Positions 24,663-32,561 of a DNA stretch of 64,000 nt are shown here, piece after piece. The notes under the pieces are model-generated. The model ran no database searches. It was not told the DNA's origin and saw only the letters and a list, made by a program, of their open reading frames with translations. Within the stretch, counting starts at the first letter, position 1. Each line of letters starts with the position of its first letter. This stretch comes from JBFLYO01 sp040756745 (GTDB lineage: Bacteria; Bacteroidota; Ignavibacteria; UBA10030; UBA6906), in NCBI GenBank assembly GCA_040756745.1, contig JBFLYO010000007.1, positions 62,001 through 126,000 on the forward strand. The letters run 5' to 3'. Made by a program: the position numbers and the translations under genes.

Positions 24663-25478
24663 TCAGGCGCCGGCCTTGACGATCCGCCAGACTGCCGCGG
24701 GCGAACGGTCCGTCTCCACGTTGAATCGGGACTTGAGCTCTTTTCGCAGCAGGGCAGGGGTCATCCCCCGGTAGAGCGTGCCGTTCTCCGCGATCGACAC
24801 CATGCCGGTCTCTTCCGACACAATCACGACGATCACGTCGGCCTGTTCCGAAATGCCCAGCCCCGCTCTGTGCCGCGTGCCGAGAAGCTGTCCCTCCCAT
24901 GAGGTGAGATTGGAGAGCGGCAGTGTGCATCGTGCGGCCTCGATCACTTTGTCCTTGACCACCACGGCGCCGTCGTGCAGGGGGGAACGGGGATTAAAGA
25001 TCGAGAGCAGAAGCGAACGGCTGAGCTGGGCGTCGAGCTTGGTGCCGGTCTCGACTGCCATCCGGATACCCGAAGCGCGGACGAACACGATCAATGCACC
25101 TATCTTTTTCTTCGACAGCTCCGTCACCGCGGCGACCACCTCATCGATCGATTCGTCGACGTTCACCTTCAGGAAGAGCCGGATGAACGGGCTCCGGCTC
25201 ACCAGCACCAGCAGCCGCCGCAGCTCGGGCTGGAAGAGGATGATGAACGCAATGACCCAGATATCGGTAAGCGTGCGGAGGAACCAGCTCATCGCCTTGA
25301 GGTTCGTGGCCTGGGCGACGAACGAAAAGGCAAGAATCAGGAGGAGTCCCGCAAAGATCTGGATCGCAATGGTCCCCCGCATCGCGACGTAGAGGCGATA
25401 AAAGATGAAGGAGACCAGGAGGATGTCGATGATGTCGGAGACGCCGACGGTAATGAAGCCGATCCTGAACAATTCCAT
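24663..25478 (-). CDS. cdaA: Diadenylate cyclase CdaA
   Basis: Membrane-bound enzyme that joins two ATP into cyclic di-AMP, a second messenger for osmolyte and envelope control. The 271 residues start with three transmembrane helices (about 12-32, 37-56 and 64-84). The DAC domain follows, with catalytic DGAVVV near 167 and GTRHRAGLG near 198, and SEETG near 221. It lies 27 nt after folP. No GlmM or CdaR gene is next to it, unlike in Firmicutes. Confidence 0.95.
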   Translation of the reverse strand: MELFRIGFITVGVSDIIDILLVSFIFYRLYVAMRGTIAIQIFAGLLLILAFSFVAQATNLKAMSWFLRTLTDIWVIAFIILFQPELRRLLVLVSRSPFIRLFLKVNVDESIDEVVAAVTELSKKKIGALIVFVRASGIRMAVETGTKLDAQLSRSLLLSIFNPRSPLHDGAVVVKDKVIEAARCTLPLSNLTSWEGQLLGTRHRAGLGISEQADVIVVIVSEETGMVSIAENGTLYRGMTPALLRKELKSRFNVETDRSPAAVWRIVKAGA

Positions 25479-25505
25479 AGTCCGTCCTGGTGGTGAGAGA
25501 GTGAA

Positions 25506-26372
25506 TCACACCGGGGGGCGGCGAATCGCATCGGCGACCTGTGCCGCGCGGCGCGCCTCCCTGACGTCATGCACGCGAACGATGTTGGCGCCGTTGAGAA
25601 TGCAGGCAGTTACGGCCGCCAGCGTCCCTTCCAGCCGTTCCCCGACGGGGAGATTGGTCACGGCGCCGATGAACCACTTGCGCGACGGGCCGACCAGCAC
25701 CGGAACGCCAAGCGCAGCGAACCGTGACAGACCTCCGAGGAGGCGGTAATTGTCCGTTACCGTTTTCCCGAAGCCGATCCCCGGATCCACCATCATCTGC
25801 CGCACCCCCTGTGCCCGTCCCCTGGCGAGTGCATCGGAGAGGTACCCGACAATCTCGCCGAAAAGATCTTCATAGACGGGATCCCTCTGCATCGTTTGAG
25901 GTGTCCCCTTGATGTGCATGACGACGGCGCTCGCGCCTGCTTCACCGACGACGGTTGGCATGGCGGGATCGAACCCAAATCCGCTGATGTCATTGACGAT
26001 CGCTGCGCCGGCGGCAAGGGCCCGTCGGGCCACGACCGACTTGTACGTATCGATGGAGACCGGGACATCCGTGCGGCGCACGATCTCTTCGATCACGGGA
26101 ATGACGCGCGCAAGCTCGTCCTCCTCGCTCACCGGGGTCGCACCCCCCCCATACGTGGAGCCCCGCGGCCGGGTCGATTCGCCCCCGACGTCAATGAAAT
26201 CCGCCCCTTCTTCAACCATCGCGAGCGCACGATCCACCGCCGTCGTCGACGTCGCGTAGCGCCCGCCGTCAGAAAAGGAGTCGGGGGTCACGTTGAGAAT
26301 TCCCATGATGTGCGTTCGGGAGGCCAGGTCGTAGGTACGCGCACCGAACCCGTATGTCAGGGAGCCGTGCAT
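25506..26372 (-). CDS. folP: Dihydropteroate synthase
   Basis: Condenses p-aminobenzoate with dihydropterin pyrophosphate in folate synthesis. The 288 residues contain GILNVTPDSFSDGG near 24, GGESTRPRG near 63, NDISGF near 131, DPGIGFGKT near 195, GPSRK near 223 and a terminal RVHDV. The adjacency folP-cdaA is seen in many Bacteroidota. Confidence 0.96.
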   Translation of the reverse strand: MHGSLTYGFGARTYDLASRTHIMGILNVTPDSFSDGGRYATSTTAVDRALAMVEEGADFIDVGGESTRPRGSTYGGGATPVSEEDELARVIPVIEEIVRRTDVPVSIDTYKSVVARRALAAGAAIVNDISGFGFDPAMPTVVGEAGASAVVMHIKGTPQTMQRDPVYEDLFGEIVGYLSDALARGRAQGVRQMMVDPGIGFGKTVTDNYRLLGGLSRFAALGVPVLVGPSRKWFIGAVTNLPVGERLEGTLAAVTACILNGANIVRVHDVREARRAAQVADAIRRPPV

Positions 26373-26436
26373 CCGCGCGTCGTTCGCAGAGGGGTGAAAC
26401 GCAACGAGGCAACCGTCCGGTCACCTCGTGCGCGTA

Positions 26437-26535
26437 TCATGTCTTCTTCTTGGCAAGCAGCGCTTTGCGTTTTGCCTTGGCCCGTTCGATTGCCTTCTTG
26501 TGCTTCTTACGAACGTTCATGGCCTTCTTGTTCAT
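26437..26535 (-). CDS. Very small lysine-rich basic protein (32 residues)
   Basis: A 32-residue peptide made almost entirely of Lys, Arg and Ala, with 15 Lys plus 4 Arg. It starts at ATG 26535, with GGGAGG upstream and a probable promoter 15 nt before the start. Such ultra-basic minis are often ribosomal (compare bS22/AURKAIP1-like or bTHX proteins) or nucleic-acid-binding. I cannot place it in a named family by eye. It lies 10 nt after the LON fragment and 64 nt before folP. Confidence 0.68.
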   Translation of the reverse strand: MNKKAMNVRKKHKKAIERAKAKRKALLAKKKT

Positions 26536-26545
26536 CCTGCCTCCC

Positions 26546-26689
26546 TCAGTGTATAAATGGCCCTCCCCCCTGCGCAAGGCACTCGTTGATGAGCGTCTGG
26601 TATCGTTCCTCAAAGATGTGCAGTGGGAGCGACGACGTCGGGAAGAGAACAACATTCAGTGGAAAAATTGGATACCAGGCCCGGTGCAT
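26546..26689 (-). pseudogene. Truncated LON substrate-binding domain remnant
   Basis: A 47-codon frame from ATG 26689 to TGA 26546 reads as the start of a LON N-terminal domain: YPIFPLNVVLFPTSSLPLHI near 6-25, then FEERYQTLINECLAQGGGPF. Stand-alone LON-domain proteins are about 200 residues, and no continuation is found in other frames after the stop, so this is a deletion remnant rather than a simple frameshift. It lies between iscX and the basic mini-protein, and the latter's probable promoter is inside it. It may still be translated as a short peptide. Confidence 0.75.
26550..26577 (-). promoter_or_regulatory. Probable promoter of the 32-residue basic protein
   Basis: -35 TTGCGC (26577-26572), 16-bp spacer and -10 TATACA (26555-26550), inside the LON fragment. 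The -35 word is the same as in the cmk promoter. It could also serve folP, cdaA and pcm. Confidence 0.5.
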
Positions 26690-26776
26690 CGGTGTTCGCG
26701 CCCCAACATCCGCATGATACTCAATCCCCGGGTGAACTTCAAGGAAAGACGCGAGCCGGCGCCGACTGCAGCGGCG

Positions 26777-26980
26777 TCAGCCCGCGCATTCGTCATACCA
26801 GGCGGACTGGATCGCTTCCAGGATTTCGTCCGTCCCCGCCTCCGGCTCATCACCGAAAGCGGGGAGTCCGATCACCAGCGCACGGAGCTGGGGAAGCTCC
26901 AGTGCAAGAGGCTCAGTCTCGGGGTACTGCGCCGCAAGATCGCGGGCGATCTCCTCGACGTCACGCCACGTGCGCTTCAC
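26777..26980 (-). CDS. iscX: IscX-like Fe-S assembly protein
   Basis: Small acidic protein that in E. coli binds IscS and iron and modulates cluster assembly. The 67 residues from GTG 26980 match E. coli IscX in length and pattern: W-x-D-V-E-E-I-A near the start, then FGDEPEAGTDEILEAIQSAW and a terminal DE. IscX normally partners IscS; here an IscS-type desulfurase is encoded 9 kb upstream in the same SUF operon. It starts 16 nt after the superoxide dismutase stop. Confidence 0.88.
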   Translation of the reverse strand: MKRTWRDVEEIARDLAAQYPETEPLALELPQLRALVIGLPAFGDEPEAGTDEILEAIQSAWYDECAG

Positions 26981-26996
26981 GCGCGGTGCTCCTGGC

Positions 26997-27743
26997 TCAG
27001 CGTGCGTAGCGCGTGTAGCGCTCGTTGATCCGCCCCCAGTGGAGGTGGGCGATGAAATTGTCAACGTACGCTGCCCGCTTCGGTCCGTCCTTGTGGTAGT
27101 AGGCATGTTCGAACACATCGACCGGGACGAGCGGGATTCCTCCCCAGATCGCGCCGTAGTGGTGCTCGTCCACCAGCACATTGAGCAGTCGGCGCGAGTA
27201 GAGCTGGTCAAAGACGAGCACGCCCCATCCGCTCAACTTGGCGGACACAGCCGCGGCCTTGAAATCCGCCTTCCATGCGTCAATGGAGCCAAATTCCTTC
27301 ATGATCGCGGCACTGACCTCCGGCGCTTTGGCCGGGTCGCCGTCACCACCCATGACCTCCCAGTAGATGTCGTGTAACACCGTCCCGGCGTGGTTCCAGG
27401 TCATCCTCCGTTTCAGCTCGCCGACCTGGCTGTAATTCCCGTTCGCGGCGGAGCGATCCGCCGTTTCGAGGCCCTTCTCGATGGTGTTGAGGGCAGTGAC
27501 ATATCCCTTATGGTGCGTGTTGTAGTGCCAATCCGACGTCTCCGCATCGATGACAGGAGCGAGGAGCTTCTTCGCTTCTTCGTCCGAGTAGGGGCGGGGA
27601 TTGAATTTCCATTCGTACGGCATTGTGTGTTTTTCCTCCTGTGATAGGAATGTGTTCAACAACTTTCCTGGCTGGCCCACGCCGGGGACGACGCCCACTG
27701 CCCCCGAGGCCGCTATCGTTTTCACAAACGTTCGTCGCTTCAT
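26997..27743 (-). CDS. Fe/Mn superoxide dismutase with Tat-like leader and internal start
   Basis: Converts superoxide to hydrogen peroxide and oxygen. The 248 residues include the metal ligands: His in WHYNTHHKGYV, His in WNHAGTVLH, and Asp and His in DVFEHAYYHKDG. The first 26 residues form a twin-arginine-like signal (MKRRTFVKTIAASGAVGVV), suggesting export. A second ATG at 27623 (residue 41) begins the catalytic domain exactly (MPYEWKFN) and has AGGAGG 11 nt upstream, so a cytosolic form may also be made. It lies between the sufA-like gene and iscX, consistent with oxidative protection of Fe-S assembly. Confidence 0.92.
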   Translation of the reverse strand: MKRRTFVKTIAASGAVGVVPGVGQPGKLLNTFLSQEEKHTMPYEWKFNPRPYSDEEAKKLLAPVIDAETSDWHYNTHHKGYVTALNTIEKGLETADRSAANGNYSQVGELKRRMTWNHAGTVLHDIYWEVMGGDGDPAKAPEVSAAIMKEFGSIDAWKADFKAAAVSAKLSGWGVLVFDQLYSRRLLNVLVDEHHYGAIWGGIPLVPVDVFEHAYYHKDGPKRAAYVDNFIAHLHWGRINERYTRYAR

Positions 27744-27785
27744 CGGCGTTCCACCGTGACGGTCATGGATGCGGGCCGTGCGAGA

Positions 27786-28154
27786 TCAGACGCCGAAGGA
27801 GCTGCCGCAGCCGCAGGTCCGTGACGCCTGCGGGTTGTTGAACACGAACCCTTTCCCGTTCAGGCCGTCGCTGAAATCCAGGACCGTGCCGCTGAGGTAG
27901 AACAGGCTTTTCGGATCGATGAACACCGTCACGCCGTGGGCGGTGAACACTTTGTCCTTCTCCCCGGGCTTCTCGTCGAACCCAAGCACATATGTGAGCC
28001 CGGAGCATCCGCCCCCCTTTACCCCCACCCGTAGCCCATGAGACTCCGGGACGCTGTTGTCCGCTTTGAGCTTGCGCACCTGGTTCGCGGCTTTCTCGGT
28101 AAGGGAGATCTCTTCAGCGAGCACAGGCGAGTTGAGCGTGGTTGATTCCTCCAT
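27786..28154 (-). CDS. A-type Fe-S carrier protein (SufA/IscA/ErpA family)
   Basis: Carries or delivers Fe-S clusters from the SUF scaffold. The 122 residues from ATG 28154 contain the three ligand cysteines: GGGCSGLTY near 52 and TCGCGSS at the end. GGAG lies 6 nt upstream. A longer frame to 28277 only translates the repeat element and is rejected as start. Confidence 0.93.
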   Translation of the reverse strand: MEESTTLNSPVLAEEISLTEKAANQVRKLKADNSVPESHGLRVGVKGGGCSGLTYVLGFDEKPGEKDKVFTAHGVTVFIDPKSLFYLSGTVLDFSDGLNGKGFVFNNPQASRTCGCGSSFGV

Positions 28155-28185
28155 ATGAGACTCCGTTGTGCTGTGTGATACGTGA

Positions 28186-28289
28186 GAAGTCAGTAGTCGG
28201 AAGTCAGAAATCAGAGAGAAATCGTATTCCGCAATCCCTGCCCGCCTCAGAGAGTTCAGAGAGGCAGGCGGGCGCAATCCACATTCCGC
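28186..28289. repeat. Composite heptameric repeat element, copy B
   Basis: About 104 bp, the reverse complement of the 8250-8356 element with few differences in the central GC-rich part. It has four units at 28186-28213 (GAAGTCA, GTAGTCG, GAAGTCA, GAAATCA), then ATTCCGCAAT, the CCCGCCT/AGGCGGG inverted repeat, and ATTCCGC again. It occupies nearly the whole gap between the sufT and sufA-like genes. Confidence 0.8.
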
Positions 28290-28295
28290 GATGCT

Positions 28296-28634
28296 TCACA
28301 TCATCCCGAGCTCCAGCTTCGCCGCCTCCGTCATCATCGACGGATTCCACGGCGGATCCCAGACGATGTTCACCTTGACGGCAGTGACGCCAGCAACGCT
28401 ACGCGCCTTCGTCTCCACCTCGCGCGGCAGGGTTTGCGCCGCCGGACAGTATGGGGTCGTAAGCGTCATGGTAATCAACACGCCGCCGTCCAGCGCGACG
28501 CGGACGTCGTAGATCAGTCCGAGCTCGTAGATATTCACCGGAATCTCCGGGTCGTAACAGGTCCGCAGCATTTCGATGACCTGTCCTTCAATCAGTTTCT
28601 GCTCGATCGTGCTGATCTGCTTCGGTTCTTCCAT
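28296..28634 (-). CDS. sufT: SufT-like DUF59/MIP18-family protein
   Basis: Auxiliary Fe-S maturation factor of the DUF59 family. The 112 residues from ATG 28634 include the hallmark RTCYDPEIPVNIYELGLIYD near 24-43 and the conserved Cys in TTPYCPAAQ near 63. It starts 5 nt after the sufU stop, as in many SUF operons. Confidence 0.93.
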   Translation of the reverse strand: MEEPKQISTIEQKLIEGQVIEMLRTCYDPEIPVNIYELGLIYDVRVALDGGVLITMTLTTPYCPAAQTLPREVETKARSVAGVTAVKVNIVWDPPWNPSMMTEAAKLELGMM

Positions 28635-28639
28635 TCCAT

Positions 28640-29092
28640 TTACTCCGTTGACACGGCCGACGCATCTCCCTCGAGAGCCGCCCGGAGCGTGTGCCAGGCC
28701 AGACTTGCGCACTTGACGCGCGCAGGGTACTCGCTGACGCCAGCGAAGGCGGCAAGCTTGCCGAGCCGCTCGACCTGGCCGTTGCCCGTCGTCCCACCGG
28801 TCACGAGCGTGTGGAAATCATGGAAGAGCGCCTCCGCCTCGGCGCGCGTCTTTCCCTTCACCATGGAGCTCATCACTGAGGCGGACGCTTTCGAGATCGC
28901 GCAACCGGCACCGGTGAAGCTGACATCCTGAATGAATTCCCCGATCAATTTCAGGAAGACGGTGTAGTGATCACCGCACAGTGGGTTATACCCTTCCACG
29001 TGCCGCGTCGCATCCTCCATGGCATGAAAGTTCCGCGGGCTTTTGTTGTGGTCGAGTATCACTTGCTGGTAAAGTTCCCGGACGGACGACAT
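28640..29092 (-). CDS. sufU: SufU zinc-dependent sulfurtransferase
   Basis: Accepts persulfide sulfur from SufS. The 150 residues have the conserved Cys ligands in NPLCGDHY (near 39), AGCAISKAS (near 64) and VKCASLAWHTL (near 127). The start at 29092 overlaps the sufS stop region, so synthesis is coupled. SufU-type operons are typical of Gram-positives and of this superphylum, while SufE is absent here. Confidence 0.94.
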   Translation of the reverse strand: MSSVRELYQQVILDHNKSPRNFHAMEDATRHVEGYNPLCGDHYTVFLKLIGEFIQDVSFTGAGCAISKASASVMSSMVKGKTRAEAEALFHDFHTLVTGGTTGNGQVERLGKLAAFAGVSEYPARVKCASLAWHTLRAALEGDASAVSTE

Positions 29093-30357
29093 CAGCTGAG
29101 CACCTCACGCACCTTCTGAAGCGCGGACACCAGGACGTCGACCTCCTCGCGGGTATTATAGAAGGCGAACGACGCACGCGCCGTTGCCGGAACGCCGAAC
29201 CGCTGCATGACCGGCTGTGCGCAGTGGTGCCCCGTGCGGATGGCGATCCCCTCGTCGTCGAGGATCGTCCCGATGTCGTGAGGATGAATCCCCTCCATGA
29301 CAAACGAGAGCACGGCGGCCTTTTCCTTTGCAGTCCCGATGATGCGGAGTCCCGGCACCTGCAAGACCGCGTCGGTCGCGTAGCGCAGCAGATCGTGTTC
29401 GAACGCGGCGATACCGTCCACGTCGAGTGTATTAATGTAATCGATGGCAGCGCCGAGGCCGATCGTCCCTTCGATGTTCGGCGTCCCTGCTTCGAACTTG
29501 TAGGGAAGGTCGTTGTAGAGGGTCTTCTCGAACGTCACAGACTTGATCATGTCCCCCCCACCCTGGTAGGGGGGCATCGCTTCGAGGAGGGCCTCCTTGC
29601 CATACAACACCCCGATCCCCGTCGGGCCGAAGACCTTGTGGGCCGAGAACGCGTAGAAATCGGCGTCGAGGTCGCGCACATCCACCCGCATGTGAGGGAC
29701 TGCCTGCGCACCATCGATCAGCACGGGGATATTCTTCGCATGCGCCATGCTGATCAACCTCTTCACAGGGTTGACTGTGCCCAGAGCGTTCGAGACGTGG
29801 ACGAGCGCCACGATTTTCGTCCGGGGTGTCAGCATGCGGGCATAATCATTCATCACGAGCTCACCTGCATCGTTGATCGGGATGACGCGCAATGCGGCTC
29901 CCCGCTCCTCACACAGGATCTGCCACGGCACGATATTGGAATGGTGCTCCATGGCCGAGATCAGGACCTCATCCCCCGGGCCGACGTGACGCCTGCCATA
30001 GCTGTGGGCGACGAGATTGATCCCTTCCGTCGTCCCCCGCACGAAGATGATCTCCCGCTGTTCCCCGGCGTTCAGGAACCGCTGCACTTTCGTCCGCGCC
30101 CCCTCGTAGGCCTGTGTTGCCCGCTCGCTCAGGAAATGCACCCCGCGGTGAATGTTTGAGTTCTCCTCCTCGTAGTATCGCATGACCGCATCGATCACCA
30201 CCTGGGGCTTCTGACTCGTAGCCGCGTTATCGAGATAGACGAGCGGTTTCCCGTTGACCCTCTGCCGGAGAAGCGGGAAATGGTGCCTGCACGCCTTCAC
30301 GGCGTTGAACCTGTCCAGCATCTCCTGCACGGCAAGCTGTTCAAGCGTTTGCATCAC
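29092..30357 (-). CDS. sufS: Cysteine desulfurase SufS
   Basis: PLP enzyme that removes sulfur from cysteine as a persulfide. The 421 residues show the PLP lysine in AFSAHKVFGPTG near 233 and the catalytic Cys in GHHCAQPVM near 375, on the short loop of group II desulfurases. The start ATGA overlaps the sufD stop. Confidence 0.96.
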   Translation of the reverse strand: MMQTLEQLAVQEMLDRFNAVKACRHHFPLLRQRVNGKPLVYLDNAATSQKPQVVIDAVMRYYEEENSNIHRGVHFLSERATQAYEGARTKVQRFLNAGEQREIIFVRGTTEGINLVAHSYGRRHVGPGDEVLISAMEHHSNIVPWQILCEERGAALRVIPINDAGELVMNDYARMLTPRTKIVALVHVSNALGTVNPVKRLISMAHAKNIPVLIDGAQAVPHMRVDVRDLDADFYAFSAHKVFGPTGIGVLYGKEALLEAMPPYQGGGDMIKSVTFEKTLYNDLPYKFEAGTPNIEGTIGLGAAIDYINTLDVDGIAAFEHDLLRYATDAVLQVPGLRIIGTAKEKAAVLSFVMEGIHPHDIGTILDDEGIAIRTGHHCAQPVMQRFGVPATARASFAFYNTREEVDVLVSALQKVREVLS

Positions 30358-31706
30358 CTGCCTCCTGCACCCCGCCCCTGGTGGAGGCGGTCATGTACCA
30401 TGGCGGCCACCGGCGCATGGAGGGCATCGACGTGGACGCGCTGGATCACGTCGCTGGCAAAGGCGAACGTCAGCAGGTCGCGCGCCGCGGACTCGTCGAT
30501 CCCTCGCGAGCGCAGGTAGAACACCTGGTCCTCATCGAGCTGACCTACCGTCGCTCCGTGCGTGCACTTCACGTCGTCGGCAAAAATCTCCAGCTGCGGC
30601 TTGGTGTTCATGGTAGCGTCATCCGACAACAGGAGCGTCTTGTTGGTCTGCTTCGCATCGGTCTTCTGCGCGTCCTTGCGCACGTAAATCTTCCCGTTGA
30701 ACACGCCCCTGGACTTTCCATCCAGGATCGTCTTGTACAGTTCGTGGCTGGCACACTCCGACGACGCATGGTCGATGGCAGTATGATTGTCGATGTGCTG
30801 TGTGCCGGTGGTCAGCGAGAGTCCGTTCAGGGTGCACTCGCCATGCCGCCCCTCGAGCACTGCCGTCACGGTGTTTCGCACAAGGGCGCCGCCGAGGGCG
30901 ATGCTGTTCGAGGTCAGCGTGGCTCCCGCGCCAAGCCGGAAGTGCGTCGTGGCAGTGTGAAATGCCGTAGAGCTTTCGATCTGAATCTTGTCATGCTCGA
31001 CCGTCGCCCCATCGCCAAGCCACGCCTCGGTCACAGCGTTCGTCCAGTATTCGTCCCCTCCGACCCCGGCGTACGTTTCGATGATCTCAAGCCGGGCATC
31101 CTTGCCCGCAACGATCAGGGTACGAGGGTTCCCCAGGGTCGGTTCGTTCCTCCCGGTGCCGATGAACAATAACTGCACCGGCTCGTCCAGAACAACCCCG
31201 TCCTCCAGCATGACGCACCCACCGTCCTGCAGGAAGGCTGTGCCGAGCGCCGTAAAACCGTTTTCATCACACCTGACCTGCCTGCCGATATGGCGCTCCA
31301 CCAGGGTCGGGTCTCCGGCAACGAGCGACGCCAGACTTCCCGCCTTGACACCACGCGGAAGGTCAGTGATCACAGAGAGATCGCGGGAGAAATGTCCGTT
31401 GACGAACACCAGCCGGAGCGCCCCTTCCACTGCAAGTCCGGCAACCTCCTGTGGTCCAACTCCGTCGGTTCTGTACGTCAGGGCCGGGACGAACCGGATG
31501 CGTGCGATCGGCGCGACGTTCGTGAAGCGCCACTCTTCTTCCGAAGTGGTAGGGAAGCCGGCAGAGGAGAACCGCGCCAGTCCCTCCCGCCGGAGGGCGT
31601 GCAGGGCTGTCTTTGACGCGCCGTTCAGCGTCTTCTCAAATTGATCGAATCTCGCCGCGTACCACGCAACGGAGGGCGCTTGAGCACCGTTCATTTTTGG
31701 ATCCAT
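30354..31706 (-). CDS. sufD: Fe-S assembly scaffold subunit SufD
   Basis: Forms the SufBC2D scaffold. The 450 residues have the right-handed beta-helix core typical of SufB/SufD and the C-terminal RSRGIDESAARDLLTFAFAS. The start ATG 31706 lies 1 nt after the sufC stop; ATG 31694 is an alternative. Ends in an overlap with sufS. Confidence 0.94.
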   Translation of the reverse strand: MDPKMNGAQAPSVAWYAARFDQFEKTLNGASKTALHALRREGLARFSSAGFPTTSEEEWRFTNVAPIARIRFVPALTYRTDGVGPQEVAGLAVEGALRLVFVNGHFSRDLSVITDLPRGVKAGSLASLVAGDPTLVERHIGRQVRCDENGFTALGTAFLQDGGCVMLEDGVVLDEPVQLLFIGTGRNEPTLGNPRTLIVAGKDARLEIIETYAGVGGDEYWTNAVTEAWLGDGATVEHDKIQIESSTAFHTATTHFRLGAGATLTSNSIALGGALVRNTVTAVLEGRHGECTLNGLSLTTGTQHIDNHTAIDHASSECASHELYKTILDGKSRGVFNGKIYVRKDAQKTDAKQTNKTLLLSDDATMNTKPQLEIFADDVKCTHGATVGQLDEDQVFYLRSRGIDESAARDLLTFAFASDVIQRVHVDALHAPVAAMVHDRLHQGRGAGGR

Positions 31707-31707
31707 T

Positions 31708-32511
31708 TCAGGCACCTGCAGGAACCTGGCCGGCCTCCGATTTGATCCAGTCGTACCCTCGCTCTTCAAGCATGAGGGCGAGGTCCTTCCCTCCCGACCG
31801 GACGATCCTGCCGTCCATCAGGACATGGACAACGTCGGGGACGATATAGTTGAGAAGGCGCTGATAATGCGTGACCACGACCACCGCCCGTTCGGGGGAG
31901 TGCAGCTTGTTCACTCCTTCCGCGACGATCCGCAACGCGTCGATGTCGAGGCCGGAATCCGTTTCGTCGAGAATCGCCAGCGTCGGCTCGAGCACCGCCA
32001 TCTGGAAGATCTCGTTCCGCTTCTTCTCGCCGCCTGAGAACCCTTCATTCACCGGTCTGGTCAGCAGGTCCTCGTCCATATCGATTAGTTTCATCTTCTG
32101 TCTGACGAGCGCGAGGAAATCCATGGCGTCCAGCTCTTCCTGGCCGCGATGTTTCCGGATCGCGTTGAGCGCCGCTTTCAGAAAATAGGTGTTGGTGACG
32201 CCGGGAATCTCCACGGGGTACTGAAACGCCATAAAGACTCCCTCTCGCGCCCGTTCCTCGGGATCCATTTCAAGCAGATTATGTCCCAAGTAGTGCACCG
32301 CTCCCCCTGTCACCTCGTACGTCTCCCGCCCCGCCAGGACGCCCGCAAGCGTGCTTTTCCCCGACCCGTTCGGGCCCATGATGGCATGGACTTCCCCCGC
32401 CCGAACCGTCAGGCTGATCCCCGAGAGGATTTCGTTCCCCTTGATCCCCGCGTGAAGGTCTTGTACCTCAAGCAGAAGCGGTCGTTCTCCGTTTGTTCCC
32501 TTTGCACCCAT
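31708..32511 (-). CDS. sufC: Fe-S assembly ATPase SufC
   Basis: ABC-type ATPase that drives the SufBCD scaffold. The 267 residues have Walker A GPNGSGKST near 46, signature FSGGEKKRNEI near 154, Walker B LAILDETDSGLDIDA near 173 and a switch His in VVTHYQ. The C-terminal tail after residue 250 is slightly longer than usual. Confidence 0.96.
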   Translation of the reverse strand: MGAKGTNGERPLLLEVQDLHAGIKGNEILSGISLTVRAGEVHAIMGPNGSGKSTLAGVLAGRETYEVTGGAVHYLGHNLLEMDPEERAREGVFMAFQYPVEIPGVTNTYFLKAALNAIRKHRGQEELDAMDFLALVRQKMKLIDMDEDLLTRPVNEGFSGGEKKRNEIFQMAVLEPTLAILDETDSGLDIDALRIVAEGVNKLHSPERAVVVVTHYQRLLNYIVPDVVHVLMDGRIVRSGGKDLALMLEERGYDWIKSEAGQVPAGA

Positions 32512-32561
32512 CGTTGTCCGTTGTCTGAGTGGTGACTATCGCTGATAGAGGGCCCGACGCA

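Noticed and set aside
28155..28277. N-terminal extension of the sufA-like gene
   Set aside because: The extra residues come from repeat copy B; the ATG at 28154 with GGAG fits the family start.
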